From NCBI RefSeq assembly GCF_902459645.1, contig NZ_CABPSK010000002.1, positions 310,001-374,000 of the forward strand: a stretch of 64,000 nucleotides of DNA, read 5' to 3'. The translations under genes and the position numbers were made by a program. Under the pieces are notes generated by a model that saw only the letters and a program-made list of their open reading frames with translations, searched no databases and had not been told where the DNA came from. Of the stretch, positions 28,512-38,334 are shown in pieces. Origin of the DNA: Pandoraea pneumonica (GTDB lineage Bacteria > Pseudomonadota > Gammaproteobacteria > Burkholderiales > Burkholderiaceae). Position 1 is the stretch's first letter. Each line of letters begins with the position of its first letter.

Positions 28512-29825
28512 ATGAACCGCGCCCGCTTGCTCCCACTTGCTTGCATGTGCTGTCTGATGCCACCGCAGGCAAGCGCCTTTGACCTACTCGATGCAGTACG
28601 CGCGTCTCGCGAGTACAACGCGGGGTTCGCCATCGCACGCGCCGACCTTGCGGCCAGTGGCGAGCAGTTCGACCAAGGGCTCGCGCAAATTCTGCCGCGC
28701 GTTCAGCTCGAAAGCCGATTCGATTGGGATCGCGACAGCGCCAGTCGTGGACGCGAAATCCGCAGCCAGACGCATGACATCGAGCTGCGCCAACCGCTAT
28801 TCGATGTCTCCCGCTTTGCCGGATTTCAGAAAGGACGAGAACTTGCGGCACTAGGCGTCGCCACGTTCGCTGGCAACGAACAGCAACTGATGCTCGATGC
28901 GGCACGGGCGTTCTTCGACATGCTCGTCGCGCACGACAAACTCGCCGCCGCCGAGGCAAGTCATGAGGCGCTCGAAGCGCAACTCGCGAACGTGACCGAA
29001 GAAGTCGGACTCGGTCTTTCCGCCAAGCTCGATCAAGACGAGGCACAAGCCGCCTTTGACGAGGCGCAGGCGAACGTTCTCGTTGCAGAGAGCGAATTGC
29101 TGCTCTCGAAGCGCACATTCGAGGGGATCACGGGGTTGAATCCATCCGAGATATCTGCCCGCTTTGGCGAGCGTTTTGCACAAGCCAACGCACTGGCCCC
29201 GCTCGACACTTACGTGCAAATCGCCGATGGCGACAGCAGCGACTTGCGCCAAAAAGCGCTCGAACTCGACGTGGCACGCACCAACATCGACGAAGCGGCG
29301 GGTCGCTTTTTGCCCGTGGTGGAACTCTTTGCTCGTCACCGCGAGAGCCGTAACACCCCGCTATATGCCTACAACGACCCATCGCGGCGCGACAACGTGA
29401 TCGGCGTGAACGTGACGATTCCGCTATTTGCCGGTGGCCTGCACGCCTCGCAGGTGCGTGAGGCACGACACAAGGCGGACAGCGCGCAGGCAAAACTCGA
29501 CGACGCGCGCGCCAAGGTGCGGGACAGCGTCATCAAAGCCTATCTCGGCGCGAATAGCGGCATGCAGCAGGTCCGTGCGCGTCTGGCGCAGCGGCAATCG
29601 ACGCAGAACAAGGTGGACGCGACCCGACTCGGCCGCGACGTCGGACTGCGCACGAATCTCGATCTTCTGCGCGCCCAGAAAGAGCACTTCGAAGCCCGTA
29701 CCGGGCTTGCGGAGGCGTTTCACGCCTACTACATGTCGCGCCTGCTGTTGGCCTACGCCACCGGCCACCTCGACGACGACGTGCTTGCCGACCTCAACAA
29801 CACACTGATGACTCAAGAAGGCTGA
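28512..29825 (+). CDS. TolC-like outer-membrane protein of type I secretion
   Basis: About 437 residues from MNRARLLPLACMCCLMPPQA, which gives a signal peptide cleaved after QASA. A start at 28455 would lie in the hairpin and lacks an RBS. The mature protein is rich in long helices with outer-membrane-efflux-protein repeats: LARADLAASGEQFDQGLAQILPRV-like and DNVIGVNVTIPLFAGGLHAS regions, in the usual two-fold duplicated order. It would form the channel across the outer membrane with the ABC exporter and HlyD adaptor encoded next. The stop lies 6 nt before the next start, so the genes are co-transcribed. Confidence 0.92.
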   Translation: MNRARLLPLACMCCLMPPQASAFDLLDAVRASREYNAGFAIARADLAASGEQFDQGLAQILPRVQLESRFDWDRDSASRGREIRSQTHDIELRQPLFDVSRFAGFQKGRELAALGVATFAGNEQQLMLDAARAFFDMLVAHDKLAAAEASHEALEAQLANVTEEVGLGLSAKLDQDEAQAAFDEAQANVLVAESELLLSKRTFEGITGLNPSEISARFGERFAQANALAPLDTYVQIADGDSSDLRQKALELDVARTNIDEAAGRFLPVVELFARHRESRNTPLYAYNDPSRRDNVIGVNVTIPLFAGGLHASQVREARHKADSAQAKLDDARAKVRDSVIKAYLGANSGMQQVRARLAQRQSTQNKVDATRLGRDVGLRTNLDLLRAQKEHFEARTGLAEAFHAYYMSRLLLAYATGHLDDDVLADLNNTLMTQEG

Positions 29826-29831
29826 TCCAAC

Positions 29832-32015
29832 ATGCGCCTGCCGTTGACCTCAACACTTCCGCCGATCCCCCCGGATGCTTCGGACGACACGTCTCGCGAT
29901 GCTGCACGCGACAGCGCCGTCGAGAGTGTCGTCATTCTTCTCAGCTTCTTCCGCCTGCCTGCCAACGCCGCACAGCTGCACCGCGAACTGGCTGGCGAAG
30001 AAGTCGATGCGGCACAGTTGGTTCGGTTGCTGCGCCGTCTCGGCCTGAAGTCGAGACAAGTGCGCGTGTCCCCCGAACGGCTCGAGAAGACACCGTTGCC
30101 CGCGATCGCCGTCATGCGCGACGGCACCTTCATGCTGCTCGGCAAAATTGCGGAGGGAATGGCCATCGTGCAGGACAGCCGCAGCGGGCAAGTGCTTGCG
30201 CTGCCGCTCGCCGATTTCGAGGCGAAATCCACGGGTGAACTGGTGTTGGCGACGCAGCGCGTGGCAGTGCTCGGTGCAGGCGGCAAGTTCGATATCGCGT
30301 GGTTCCTGCCAGCGTTCATGAAGTACAAGCGCCTGATCGGCGAAGTCCTGTTGATCTCGCTGTTTCTGCAACTCTTCGCGCTGATCTCACCGCTGTTCTT
30401 CCAAGTGGTGATGGACAAGGTGCTAGTGCACCAAAGCATGAGCACGCTCAAGGTGCTGGTGATCGGGCTGTTGACCGTCTCGGTGTTCGAGGTGGTCATG
30501 GGCGGCCTGCGCACGTACGTGTTCTCTCACACGGCGAACCGTATCGACGTGGAGCTCGGCGCCAAGCTGTTTCGACATCTGCTGGCGCTGCCGATTGCCT
30601 ACTTTCAATCGCGGCGTACCGGCGAGACTGTGGCGCGAATTCGCGAGCTCGACAGTATTCGCGACTTCATCACTAGCTCGGCACTGACGCTGGTCATGGA
30701 CTTGCTTTTCACGGCGGTGTTTCTCGCGATCATGTGGTTCTACAGCCCGTGGCTCACGATGATCGTGCTGATCTCGCTGCCCTGCTACGCGTTGATCGCT
30801 GTCTTCGTCACGCCGGTGTTGCGTGCACGTGTCGAAGAGAAATTTCGGCGCGGTGCCGAATCGCAATCGTTTCTCGTGGAGTCGGTGAGCGGCATTGAAA
30901 CGCTCAAATCGATGTCGGTGCAGCCGCAGGCGCAAAGCCGCTGGGAGACGCTGCTGGCGGCGTACGTGCGCGCAAGCTTTCGCACCGCGAACCTTGGCAA
31001 TATCGCGGGCCAGATGGTGCAGCTGGTCTCGAAGCTGTGCAGCGCTACGTTGCTATATATCGGCGCCACGAAAGTCATCGGCGGTGAGCTGACCGTCGGC
31101 CAATTGGTGGCATTCAACATGTTCGCCAATCATGTGACGGCACCGGTGCTGCGTCTGTCGCAACTCTGGAACGACTTCCAACAGGCGCGTATTTCCATCG
31201 ACCGGCTGGGCGACATTCTCAACAGCCCCACCGAACCGGGCTACAACCCGGGGCGCGCCATGATGGCGTCGATACAAGGGGACGTGACTTTCGACAGCGT
31301 GACGTTTCGCTACCGCCCCGACAAGCCCGAGGTGTTGCGCGGGGTAACGCTGGGCATTCAAGCGGGGCAAACGGTCGGGATCGTCGGACCGTCGGGGTCC
31401 GGCAAGAGCACGCTGACGAAGCTGGTGCAGCGCATGTATGTCCCATCGGCGGGGCGTGTGGTGATCGACGGTGTGGATCTTGCGATGGTCGACACCCACT
31501 GGCTGCGCACGCAGATCGGCGTCGTGCTCCAGGAGAATCTTCTGTTCAATCGGTCGGTGCGCGAGAACATTGCGATGGCCGACCCGGCAATGCCACTGGA
31601 GCGTGTGATCGATGCGGCGAAGTTGGCGGGTGCCCACGAGTTCATTCTCGGCATGTCGCACGGTTATGACACACCGATTGAAGAGCGCGGCGTGAATCTC
31701 TCCGGCGGCCAGCGCCAGCGTATTGCCATCGCGCGTGCTTTGGTGACGAACCCGCGCATCTTGATTCTCGACGAAGCCACCAGCGCGCTCGACTACGAGT
31801 CGGAGAGCATCATCCAACAGAACATGCGGGCGATTTGCGAAGGACGCACGGTGCTGATCATTGCGCACCGCTTGTCCACGGTGCGCCACGCGGATCGCAT
31901 CATCACCATCGAAGCCGGTGAAGTGGTCGAAGACGGCACACACGACGAGCTGGTCGCGCGCGATGGCCGCTATGCACGCTTGTGCAGAATTCAGGCCGGG
32001 GAGATGACCGCATGA
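29832..32015 (+). CDS. HlyB-like type I secretion ABC transporter with C39-like domain
   Basis: A 727-residue exporter. Residues 1-140 form a C39-peptidase-like domain without any Cys, so it cannot cleave a leader and should act as a docking domain, as in HlyB. A six-helix transmembrane domain follows (about 155-460). The nucleotide-binding domain shows GPSGSGKST (Walker A), LSGGQRQRIAIARAL (signature), ILILDEATSALD (Walker B) and AHRLSTV (H-loop). Such transporters export uncleaved proteins carrying a C-terminal signal. It overlaps hlyD by ATGA and begins 6 nt after the TolC-like gene. Confidence 0.95.
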   Translation: MRLPLTSTLPPIPPDASDDTSRDAARDSAVESVVILLSFFRLPANAAQLHRELAGEEVDAAQLVRLLRRLGLKSRQVRVSPERLEKTPLPAIAVMRDGTFMLLGKIAEGMAIVQDSRSGQVLALPLADFEAKSTGELVLATQRVAVLGAGGKFDIAWFLPAFMKYKRLIGEVLLISLFLQLFALISPLFFQVVMDKVLVHQSMSTLKVLVIGLLTVSVFEVVMGGLRTYVFSHTANRIDVELGAKLFRHLLALPIAYFQSRRTGETVARIRELDSIRDFITSSALTLVMDLLFTAVFLAIMWFYSPWLTMIVLISLPCYALIAVFVTPVLRARVEEKFRRGAESQSFLVESVSGIETLKSMSVQPQAQSRWETLLAAYVRASFRTANLGNIAGQMVQLVSKLCSATLLYIGATKVIGGELTVGQLVAFNMFANHVTAPVLRLSQLWNDFQQARISIDRLGDILNSPTEPGYNPGRAMMASIQGDVTFDSVTFRYRPDKPEVLRGVTLGIQAGQTVGIVGPSGSGKSTLTKLVQRMYVPSAGRVVIDGVDLAMVDTHWLRTQIGVVLQENLLFNRSVRENIAMADPAMPLERVIDAAKLAGAHEFILGMSHGYDTPIEERGVNLSGGQRQRIAIARALVTNPRILILDEATSALDYESESIIQQNMRAICEGRTVLIIAHRLSTVRHADRIITIEAGEVVEDGTHDELVARDGRYARLCRIQAGEMTA

Positions 32016-33400
32016 CATCCCTGCAATCAATATCGACGCGCTTCGCCACGGCGTGCAAGCGCTGCCTCACTCATTGCCGGTCGGTGCCTTCGCACGAACG
32101 AGAGTTTCTGCCCGCTGAACTGGAGATTCTCGATACCCCGGCATCCCCCGCCGGACGCAAAGTCGCCCTGTTGATCGTCGCGCTATTTTGCATCGCGCTG
32201 GTGTGGTCGATTCTCGGGCGGGTCGATATGGACGCCGTGGCGCAAGGCAAGGTCATTCCGTTGGGCGGCACGAAAGCCATTCAACCGTTCGAGATCGGCA
32301 TCGTTCGCAAGATTCTTGTCGACGACGGCCAGCAGGTGAAGAAAGGCGACTTGCTGGTGGTGCTCGACAGCGTGGAAGAACAAGTCGACCTGATGCAGTT
32401 GGAGCGGCAACTGACAACGGCGCAGCTCGATGCGGCCCAGTTGCAGGCGTTTCTCGCGACGCTGGACGGAAGCAAGTTGCCGACGGCATGGGCCTCTGGC
32501 GATTCGGTGCAGGTGTTACGGGCGCGAAGCCTGTTGGCCTCACGTCAGGCGCTGTATCACGCGAAGGTGGCGTCAGCCGCAGCGCAGCGCACGGAGGCCG
32601 AAGCGATGCTGGCCGCCAGTGCGAGCGAGATCGAGCGTCTCAAGGTGCGGCGCGAGGTGTTGGAGAACAAGGCCAGTGCGTTCAAGACGCTGCTCGAACA
32701 TAACGGCGTTGCGCGCGTGAAGTGGTTGGAGGCCGAGCAGGAGCTCGGCGAGACGGAGCAGACGTTGAACGCCGAGCGACAACGCAGCCGACAGCATCGC
32801 GCCACGATATCGCGGCTTGCGGAAGATCTGAATCAAGCGCGTGCCGAGTTTCGCCGTGAAGCGTTGACCGAGCTCACCAAAGCCAACGATCAGCTCCGCG
32901 AGGCGGAGTTGAGCATCGACAGGTACAAGCAGCGCGAACAATACCGGTTCTTGCGGGCGCCTGTGGATGGCACCGTGCAGCAGCGCACGATACATACGGT
33001 GGGCGGTGTGGTGCAGCCAGCGCAGACGCTGATGGTCGTGGTGCCACACGATGTTGCGATGGCGGTAGAGGCCAAGGTGCTCAATCAAGACGCGGGCTTC
33101 GTCAAACCGGGGCAGGACGTCACGCTGAAGATCGCGACGTACTCGTACACCAAGTACGGCACGTTGACGGGGACGGTCGAGCATGTGTCGCAGGACGCCG
33201 TCAATGACGAGAAACTTGGGCCGGTGTACATGGCGCGCATTCGGTTGCCCGCCGACTTGGTGAGTCATAGCGGCCGAACGCTGCGCCTTCAGACAGGCAT
33301 GGCCGTGACGGCCGAAATCAAAACCGACGAGCGCCGCGTCATCGACTATTTGCTTTCGCCTATCAAAGAAGTGGGATCGGAATCGTTCAAAGAAAGATAG
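32012..33400 (+). CDS. HlyD-family type I secretion periplasmic adaptor
   Basis: A 462-residue membrane-fusion protein starting MTSLQSISTRFATACKRCLT by ATGA overlap with the exporter. A short cytoplasmic N-terminus is followed by one membrane segment (VALLIVALFCIALVWSIL, about 50-70). Then come a lipoyl half-motif (IRKILVDDGQQVKKGDLL-like), a long alpha-helical hairpin (about 120-300), the second lipoyl half at FLRAPVDGTVQQRTIHTVGG and a C-terminal beta-barrel region. It bridges the ABC exporter and the TolC-like channel. The gap to the second candidate cargo gene is 146 bp. Confidence 0.94.
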   Translation: MTSLQSISTRFATACKRCLTHCRSVPSHEREFLPAELEILDTPASPAGRKVALLIVALFCIALVWSILGRVDMDAVAQGKVIPLGGTKAIQPFEIGIVRKILVDDGQQVKKGDLLVVLDSVEEQVDLMQLERQLTTAQLDAAQLQAFLATLDGSKLPTAWASGDSVQVLRARSLLASRQALYHAKVASAAAQRTEAEAMLAASASEIERLKVRREVLENKASAFKTLLEHNGVARVKWLEAEQELGETEQTLNAERQRSRQHRATISRLAEDLNQARAEFRREALTELTKANDQLREAELSIDRYKQREQYRFLRAPVDGTVQQRTIHTVGGVVQPAQTLMVVVPHDVAMAVEAKVLNQDAGFVKPGQDVTLKIATYSYTKYGTLTGTVEHVSQDAVNDEKLGPVYMARIRLPADLVSHSGRTLRLQTGMAVTAEIKTDERRVIDYLLSPIKEVGSESFKER

Positions 33401-33546
33401 GCCGATTCACAGCTTTTCGCTGGGGAAAAGTCACGGGATCGAATGGCATCGGACCACTTTCGCCGCTGCTTTGCGAAATTGAAGTCAGCCCCGCGCCCGA
33501 TGCGTCTGTCGTGGGGCGATTTCGTCAATCACCGGGAGGTAATGTC

Positions 33547-34716
33547 ATGTCCGTCGACTTCACATTCGATCAGTCGGAACTCAACGAAGCGCTCAAAGGG
33601 GCTTCGACATTCTTTGACAAGGCGCTCGACGTCGACGAGCGCGGCAGAGGGCATGCCTACGCAATGCTTTTTCAGATTGCCGAAAATCGTCAGCCGGGAA
33701 GTGGCCGAGACACGCTCGACAAGTTTGTGGGCGTCGTCAACGCACTTGAGCGGATGGCAAAACTCGATCCGACGTTTCGAGAGGCATTTGGCAATACCGC
33801 CGCTTTTAGAGACCTAAAGTTCGACTGGGCGCTCGACCTGAACAGCTTTCTTAAGAGTCAAAGCCTATTCAACGAGAGTCATGACACGCTTCCAACGCCA
33901 GCGACAGAATTTACGTCGAACAAATACGGTGTGACAGGCGTAGATATCCTGCGCGCCATGAATACGGAGAAGATGGAGGTCTCGTACGAAATGTTCAGCG
34001 CGACGACGCACTTGCCGCTGTCGTCCGGCGAACGGCGGCAGCATTCGGTATTCGTGCAGCGCACCATTTCAGACAAATATCCGTCCCGATACGAGCACAC
34101 GATTTTCGACCCCAATCGGGGGGTAATCGTCGGGCGCAGTGAAGAAGAAGCGGGTGAGTTTCTCGACGCTTCTCTGCGTCGGCTGAACGAGTCGACGATT
34201 TCGGATGCGTCGAAGGATGCGTTTTATCCCCGGTATGTGCGAGACGTTGCCGACGTGCCTCCGGAAGTATGGAACAGTCTCGAATCGGTGGTGCGCCACG
34301 TGCAGAATTTCATGGACGGTGGTGAAATTGCAGCGGATGGCCGGACTGAAACGGTCACGGCCGACACAACACTCACGCCCCGCTACACCTTCAGATTCGC
34401 AGACAACGTGCTGCATTTCACCGTCGACGTGACGCTGCATCGAAGCGGACAACCGGACGAAACGAGGTCGTACACCGACGACGCGGCATTTGCCAATTGG
34501 AAACAGTTCGACTGGCAGGTGAAAAACGATTTCCATCTGCCGGAACCCGACGATCTCCGGCGTGCCGCGTTCGACCCGGCGATTGCGGCGTCCGGCAAAC
34601 TCGACCAACTGGTGCAATCGTTGAGCGTCTCGCGCACCCCGGATGCGGGCGTCGCGACGGGTTTTCAAGAAGCCCGCCGCGTCGACGACGTGATCGCCTT
34701 AAGCTGCCAACATTAA
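33547..34716 (+). CDS. Unrecognised protein flanking a type I secretion system; candidate cargo 2
   Basis: A 389-residue protein with no recognised domain, signal peptide or RTX repeats. GGGAGGT precedes the ATG at 33547. Alignment by eye to the 27312-28391 product shows FTFDQSELNEALK against FEFNPTLMNQAIK, AYAM at 37-40, QH at 165-166, FDPNRG at 187-192 and a related tail, KLDQLVQSLS (351-360) with TPDAG. The His-to-Asp spacing (22 residues) is the same in both. Sequence in this gene looks less GC-rich than its neighbours. It follows HlyD on the same strand and ends 10 bp from a convergent chemoreceptor gene. Likely a second exported substrate; unproven. Confidence 0.82.
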   Translation: MSVDFTFDQSELNEALKGASTFFDKALDVDERGRGHAYAMLFQIAENRQPGSGRDTLDKFVGVVNALERMAKLDPTFREAFGNTAAFRDLKFDWALDLNSFLKSQSLFNESHDTLPTPATEFTSNKYGVTGVDILRAMNTEKMEVSYEMFSATTHLPLSSGERRQHSVFVQRTISDKYPSRYEHTIFDPNRGVIVGRSEEEAGEFLDASLRRLNESTISDASKDAFYPRYVRDVADVPPEVWNSLESVVRHVQNFMDGGEIAADGRTETVTADTTLTPRYTFRFADNVLHFTVDVTLHRSGQPDETRSYTDDAAFANWKQFDWQVKNDFHLPEPDDLRRAAFDPAIAASGKLDQLVQSLSVSRTPDAGVATGFQEARRVDDVIALSCQH

Positions 34717-34726
34717 GCGGCCAACG

Positions 34727-36598
34727 TCAGGCCGCCAACCGTTGCGGCGCTGCCGCCACCGGAGCGAACGTCGGCACCTGATGCGCCGCACGCGGCTCTT
34801 CTCGCAGACGGAAGCGCGCCACCGTCTCGGCCAGCATGCGGGCTTGTTCGCTGAGCATTGCGGAGGCGGCGGCAGACTCTTCCACCAACGCGGCGTTCTG
34901 CTGTGTCGCTTGATCCATCTCCGACACCGAGCGGTCGATCTGGCTGATGCCGGTGCTCTGCTCCGTCATCGCGCCGTGGATTTCGCTCACCAACCGCTGC
35001 ACGCGCGTGATGCCGTTCACGATTTCGTTCATCGTCGTGCCAGCGGCTTGCACACGTTCGGTGCCGCTCTTCACGTTCTGCACAGACGTTTCGATCAGCG
35101 CCTTAATCTCCTGCGCCGCCGCCGCGCTGCGCTGTGCCAGCGTGCGCACTTCCCCCGCCACCACGGCAAACCCACGCCCTTGTTCACCGGCGCGGGCGGC
35201 TTCCACCGCGGCGTTGAGCGCGAGGATATTCGTCTGGAACGCGATGCCGTCGATCACACTGATGATCTCCGTGATGCGCTCCGACGATTGCGTGATTGCG
35301 CCCATCGTCGTCACGGCATCGGTCACCACTTGTCCGCCGCGCACGGCAGCCGCGCTGGCGTCGTTGGCGAGACGCGTGGCGTGTTCGGCGGTATCGGCCG
35401 TCTGCTTCACGCTGGAGGTGAGCTCAGTCAGTGCCGATGACGTCTCCTGCAACGACCCGGCCGATTGCTCCGTGCGTTGCGAGAGGTCGCGGTTGCCCAT
35501 TTCAATTTCGCTCGTGGCCGAGGTCATCGACGCCACCCCCGAGCGCACATCGAGCATGACCGAACTGATCTTGTCGACGAACGCGTTGAACGACTTGGAA
35601 ATCTGCGCGACTTCGTCATGACCCTCGACATTGAGACGTTGCGTCATGTCGCCGTCGCCCGAGCCGATGGTGTCCATGGCATCGCGCACGATCGACAAGC
35701 GCTTGAAGGCGCGCGAGGTGAAGAGCGAGGCAATGGCCAGCGCGATCAGCGTGAGCACGACCAGCGTGATGATGGTGGCTGTGAGCACGTGCGTGAGACC
35801 TGCGGTCGCTTCGGCGCGATCGAGCGCCACCACGAGATACCAGTCAGTGCCCGGAATACGCTTGGCTTTGAGCAGCTTGGAGGCACCCGAGAGCGTCATT
35901 TCGACAGGCTTCGCATCGTCGCCCGTCATCCCGGCCAGCGAATCGGCGGTGAGTGTCGCGGCCACGTCGGTCGACGGCTTGAGCGAGAACTTGTTGTCCG
36001 GGTGGGCGATCACCTGACCGTCGCTTGCCACGACCAGTGCCAGGCTCGCAGGCGTGGGATGCACGGCCTTGATGATGTCTTGCACGCCGGTGAGCGCGAC
36101 CGCGCCGCTCAGGGCACCGATGGTCTGGCCATCGCGCACGAGCGGCGTGGTGAAGGCGACGTAAGGAATGCCCGTCGACGAATCGCCGTACGGCTTGGTG
36201 ACGGTCAACTTACCCGCCGCGACGGCGCTCTTGTACCAAGGACGCGCCGTGGGATCGTAATCGGGCGGCGTGGGGGCGGTCGAAAAGAAGGTCTTGTCCG
36301 ACCAGCCGACACTGGTGATCGGGAAGTCGTTCGTCTTCCCCATGAGTTTGACGAGACCGCCCGGGTCGCCTTTCTCCACGACTTGCGCGGTGGCGTTCAC
36401 GGCGGTTGCCTTGTCGGCCGACCAGCGTTCGATGGCGCTGGCATTGCCGTTGGCCACGGCCGAGAGCGTATGCGCAATGCTCGACATCATGCTGTCACGC
36501 ACGATCACATAGGTCGTGATGCCAGAGAGGATCAGGGCGCCAACCACCGTCAGGCAGGTGATCAGCAGAATCCGGGTTCGCAACGAAGTGACTTTCAT
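34727..36598 (-). CDS. Methyl-accepting chemotaxis protein with dCache sensor
   Basis: A 623-residue chemoreceptor. It has an N-terminal membrane segment (about 10-32), a periplasmic double-Cache ligand domain ([36 protein letters not shown]), a second membrane segment (about 280-305), a HAMP domain and a long cytoplasmic coiled coil. The signalling tip reads [23 protein letters not shown] (split in two), and methylation helices lie either side. No obvious CheR-binding NWETF pentapeptide is present at the C-terminus. dCache receptors often bind amino acids or organic acids directly. It stands alone, without che genes, and converges on candidate cargo 2. Confidence 0.95.
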   Translation of the reverse strand: MKVTSLRTRILLITCLTVVGALILSGITTYVIVRDSMMSSIAHTLSAVANGNASAIERWSADKATAVNATAQVVEKGDPGGLVKLMGKTNDFPITSVGWSDKTFFSTAPTPPDYDPTARPWYKSAVAAGKLTVTKPYGDSSTGIPYVAFTTPLVRDGQTIGALSGAVALTGVQDIIKAVHPTPASLALVVASDGQVIAHPDNKFSLKPSTDVAATLTADSLAGMTGDDAKPVEMTLSGASKLLKAKRIPGTDWYLVVALDRAEATAGLTHVLTATIITLVVLTLIALAIASLFTSRAFKRLSIVRDAMDTIGSGDGDMTQRLNVEGHDEVAQISKSFNAFVDKISSVMLDVRSGVASMTSATSEIEMGNRDLSQRTEQSAGSLQETSSALTELTSSVKQTADTAEHATRLANDASAAAVRGGQVVTDAVTTMGAITQSSERITEIISVIDGIAFQTNILALNAAVEAARAGEQGRGFAVVAGEVRTLAQRSAAAAQEIKALIETSVQNVKSGTERVQAAGTTMNEIVNGITRVQRLVSEIHGAMTEQSTGISQIDRSVSEMDQATQQNAALVEESAAASAMLSEQARMLAETVARFRLREEPRAAHQVPTFAPVAAAPQRLAA

Positions 36599-36814
36599 GA
36601 GCTGTCTTCGGTTGGCCCGCGCGCGGGCCGTTGAGAGAGGGGAACCGCCGCCGCGGGGCTGTTACCCGTGGCGGCGCACTCAAACATGACTGGTCTACTC
36701 TCTCGGCTTACGGCGCAATCCCGTGACAACTTTAATGAGCGCCGGTCAATGCGCGTCAGACGGGGCTCAACCGGCCCCTGCAAAGCTTTCCGATGCTTAC
36801 CGCGCTTACCACGC

Positions 36815-38251
36815 TTACCGCGTGTAGCGGATCGCCCGCCACCACAGCGGCAGCATGACGAGGCTGACGGTGGCGGCCAGCGCGAGCGCTGCGCGCAGAC
36901 CTGCCTCAAAAGGGTGCAACGCGGCCAGCAGCGATCCGAACGTCGCGACGCCTAAGGCGGCGCCCGCTTGCCGGGCAGTGTTCAACACCGCTGCCGCAAT
37001 GCCTGCGCGAGCGGCAGATACGGTCTCTAAAGCGGGGGCTGTTGCGAGGGGCGAAACAACGCCCGATGCCAGACCGATCGCCAGCATCGGCAAAATGGCG
37101 AACTCGTACGGCATGCCGTCCGTGACAAACCACAACCCGATCGCCCCGGCCGCATAAGCACCGAAGGCCACGATCATCGGCCATGTCGAACCAAACTTCG
37201 TGGTGATGCGTCCGGCGCACAGACTGCCGGTCGCCACCATGACGGTCATCGGCAGTAACGCCACGCCGGTTTGCAAGGGCGAATAGCCGAGCGTTTGCTG
37301 AAAGCGCAGACTGACGACGAACAACAAACCGTAGAAAACAAAGGCGGAGGCCATCGAAGCGTACGCCGAGCCTGTGAAGACCCCCTGTCGAAACAGCGTC
37401 AACGGCAGCATTGGGTGTGGGTGCACCGATTCGATGCGCAGCCATACGGCCCATGCGAGACAGGTCACCATCGCCCCGCCGACGATCACCGGTGACGTCC
37501 AGCCGAGGGTGTGTCCTTCGATCAGCACGCCGACCAGCGTGCTCAACGCGACGCCGCCGCACAGCAGTCCCAGAAGGTCGATACGCGGTTGTTGCGGCTG
37601 CGGTACGGCAATCTTCTCGTCCGGAACGCGCCAAGCCATCGCTATCCCGGCGAGACAGATCGGCACATTCACGAGAAATACGCTGCGCCAGCCGAACCCA
37701 TGAATCAGGGCGCCGCCTACGAGCGGTCCGGCAGCCATCGCAATGCCGCCGAGACCCACCCATCGGCCGATGGCGCGTGCACGGGCTTGTGGGTCGGGCG
37801 TCGCGTCGCGGATGAGTTTGAGCGAACACGGCACCAGCAGCGCGGCCCCCACGCCTTGCACCGCACGCGCGGCGATCAGCATGCCCGGTGTTAGGGCTAG
37901 CGCACAGGCGAGCGACGCCAGCGTGAACAGGCCGAGACCGGCGAGATAAACGCGCCGCGCACCCCAGCGGTCGCCCAGCGTGCCGCCGGTGAGCAGCAGA
38001 CTCGCAAACATCAGCGTGTAGGCGTTGACCACCCATTGAAGCCCCGCCATCTGCACGTCGAATGCTGCGCTTAGCGGTTCGAGCGCGACATTGACAATGG
38101 AGGTGTCGAGCAGGACGACGACATAGCTAATGCACGTGGCGGCAAAAACACGGCGCTGGGCCGTGTGCAGCGCGTGATGCGGGGGAGCGACGTGTTCGAC
38201 GCTGGCAACGTCGGCCGTCGGCGATTCGAGATTGGCACGATGGGCGCGCAT
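36815..38251 (-). CDS. DHA2-family MFS multidrug transporter
   Basis: A 478-residue protein with about 14 membrane segments, of the EmrB/QacA drug:H+ antiporter group. Visible motifs are VVLLDTSIVNVALEPLSAAF in helix 1, the loop GGTLGDRWGARRVYLAGLGL and the motif-C-like GPLVGGALIHGFGWRSVFLV. It would expel lipophilic compounds or antibiotics using the proton gradient. It has no membrane-fusion partner (EmrA) and no adjacent regulator, so drug and control are unknown. A 216-bp gap without visible genes separates it from the chemoreceptor upstream. Confidence 0.92.
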   Translation of the reverse strand: MRAHRANLESPTADVASVEHVAPPHHALHTAQRRVFAATCISYVVVLLDTSIVNVALEPLSAAFDVQMAGLQWVVNAYTLMFASLLLTGGTLGDRWGARRVYLAGLGLFTLASLACALALTPGMLIAARAVQGVGAALLVPCSLKLIRDATPDPQARARAIGRWVGLGGIAMAAGPLVGGALIHGFGWRSVFLVNVPICLAGIAMAWRVPDEKIAVPQPQQPRIDLLGLLCGGVALSTLVGVLIEGHTLGWTSPVIVGGAMVTCLAWAVWLRIESVHPHPMLPLTLFRQGVFTGSAYASMASAFVFYGLLFVVSLRFQQTLGYSPLQTGVALLPMTVMVATGSLCAGRITTKFGSTWPMIVAFGAYAAGAIGLWFVTDGMPYEFAILPMLAIGLASGVVSPLATAPALETVSAARAGIAAAVLNTARQAGAALGVATFGSLLAALHPFEAGLRAALALAATVSLVMLPLWWRAIRYTR

Positions 38252-38334
38252 GACCGGCGTCTCTGTGAAGAAGATGGCCGGAGTCTACGAGCAGGCGTGC
38301 GCGCGATGTTTCTATGTGTTGTGAAGTGTCGCGG

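Noticed and set aside
31053-32030. 325-codon open frame opposite the ABC exporter ATPase domain
   Set aside because: No motif and perfect overlap with the conserved nucleotide-binding domain on the plus strand; an antisense shadow.
27013-34716. T1SS region as a tRNA-linked genomic island
   Set aside because: The tRNA-Leu gene is adjacent, but its 3' end faces away from the T1SS genes, and no integrase, direct repeat of the tRNA end or mobile gene is visible.
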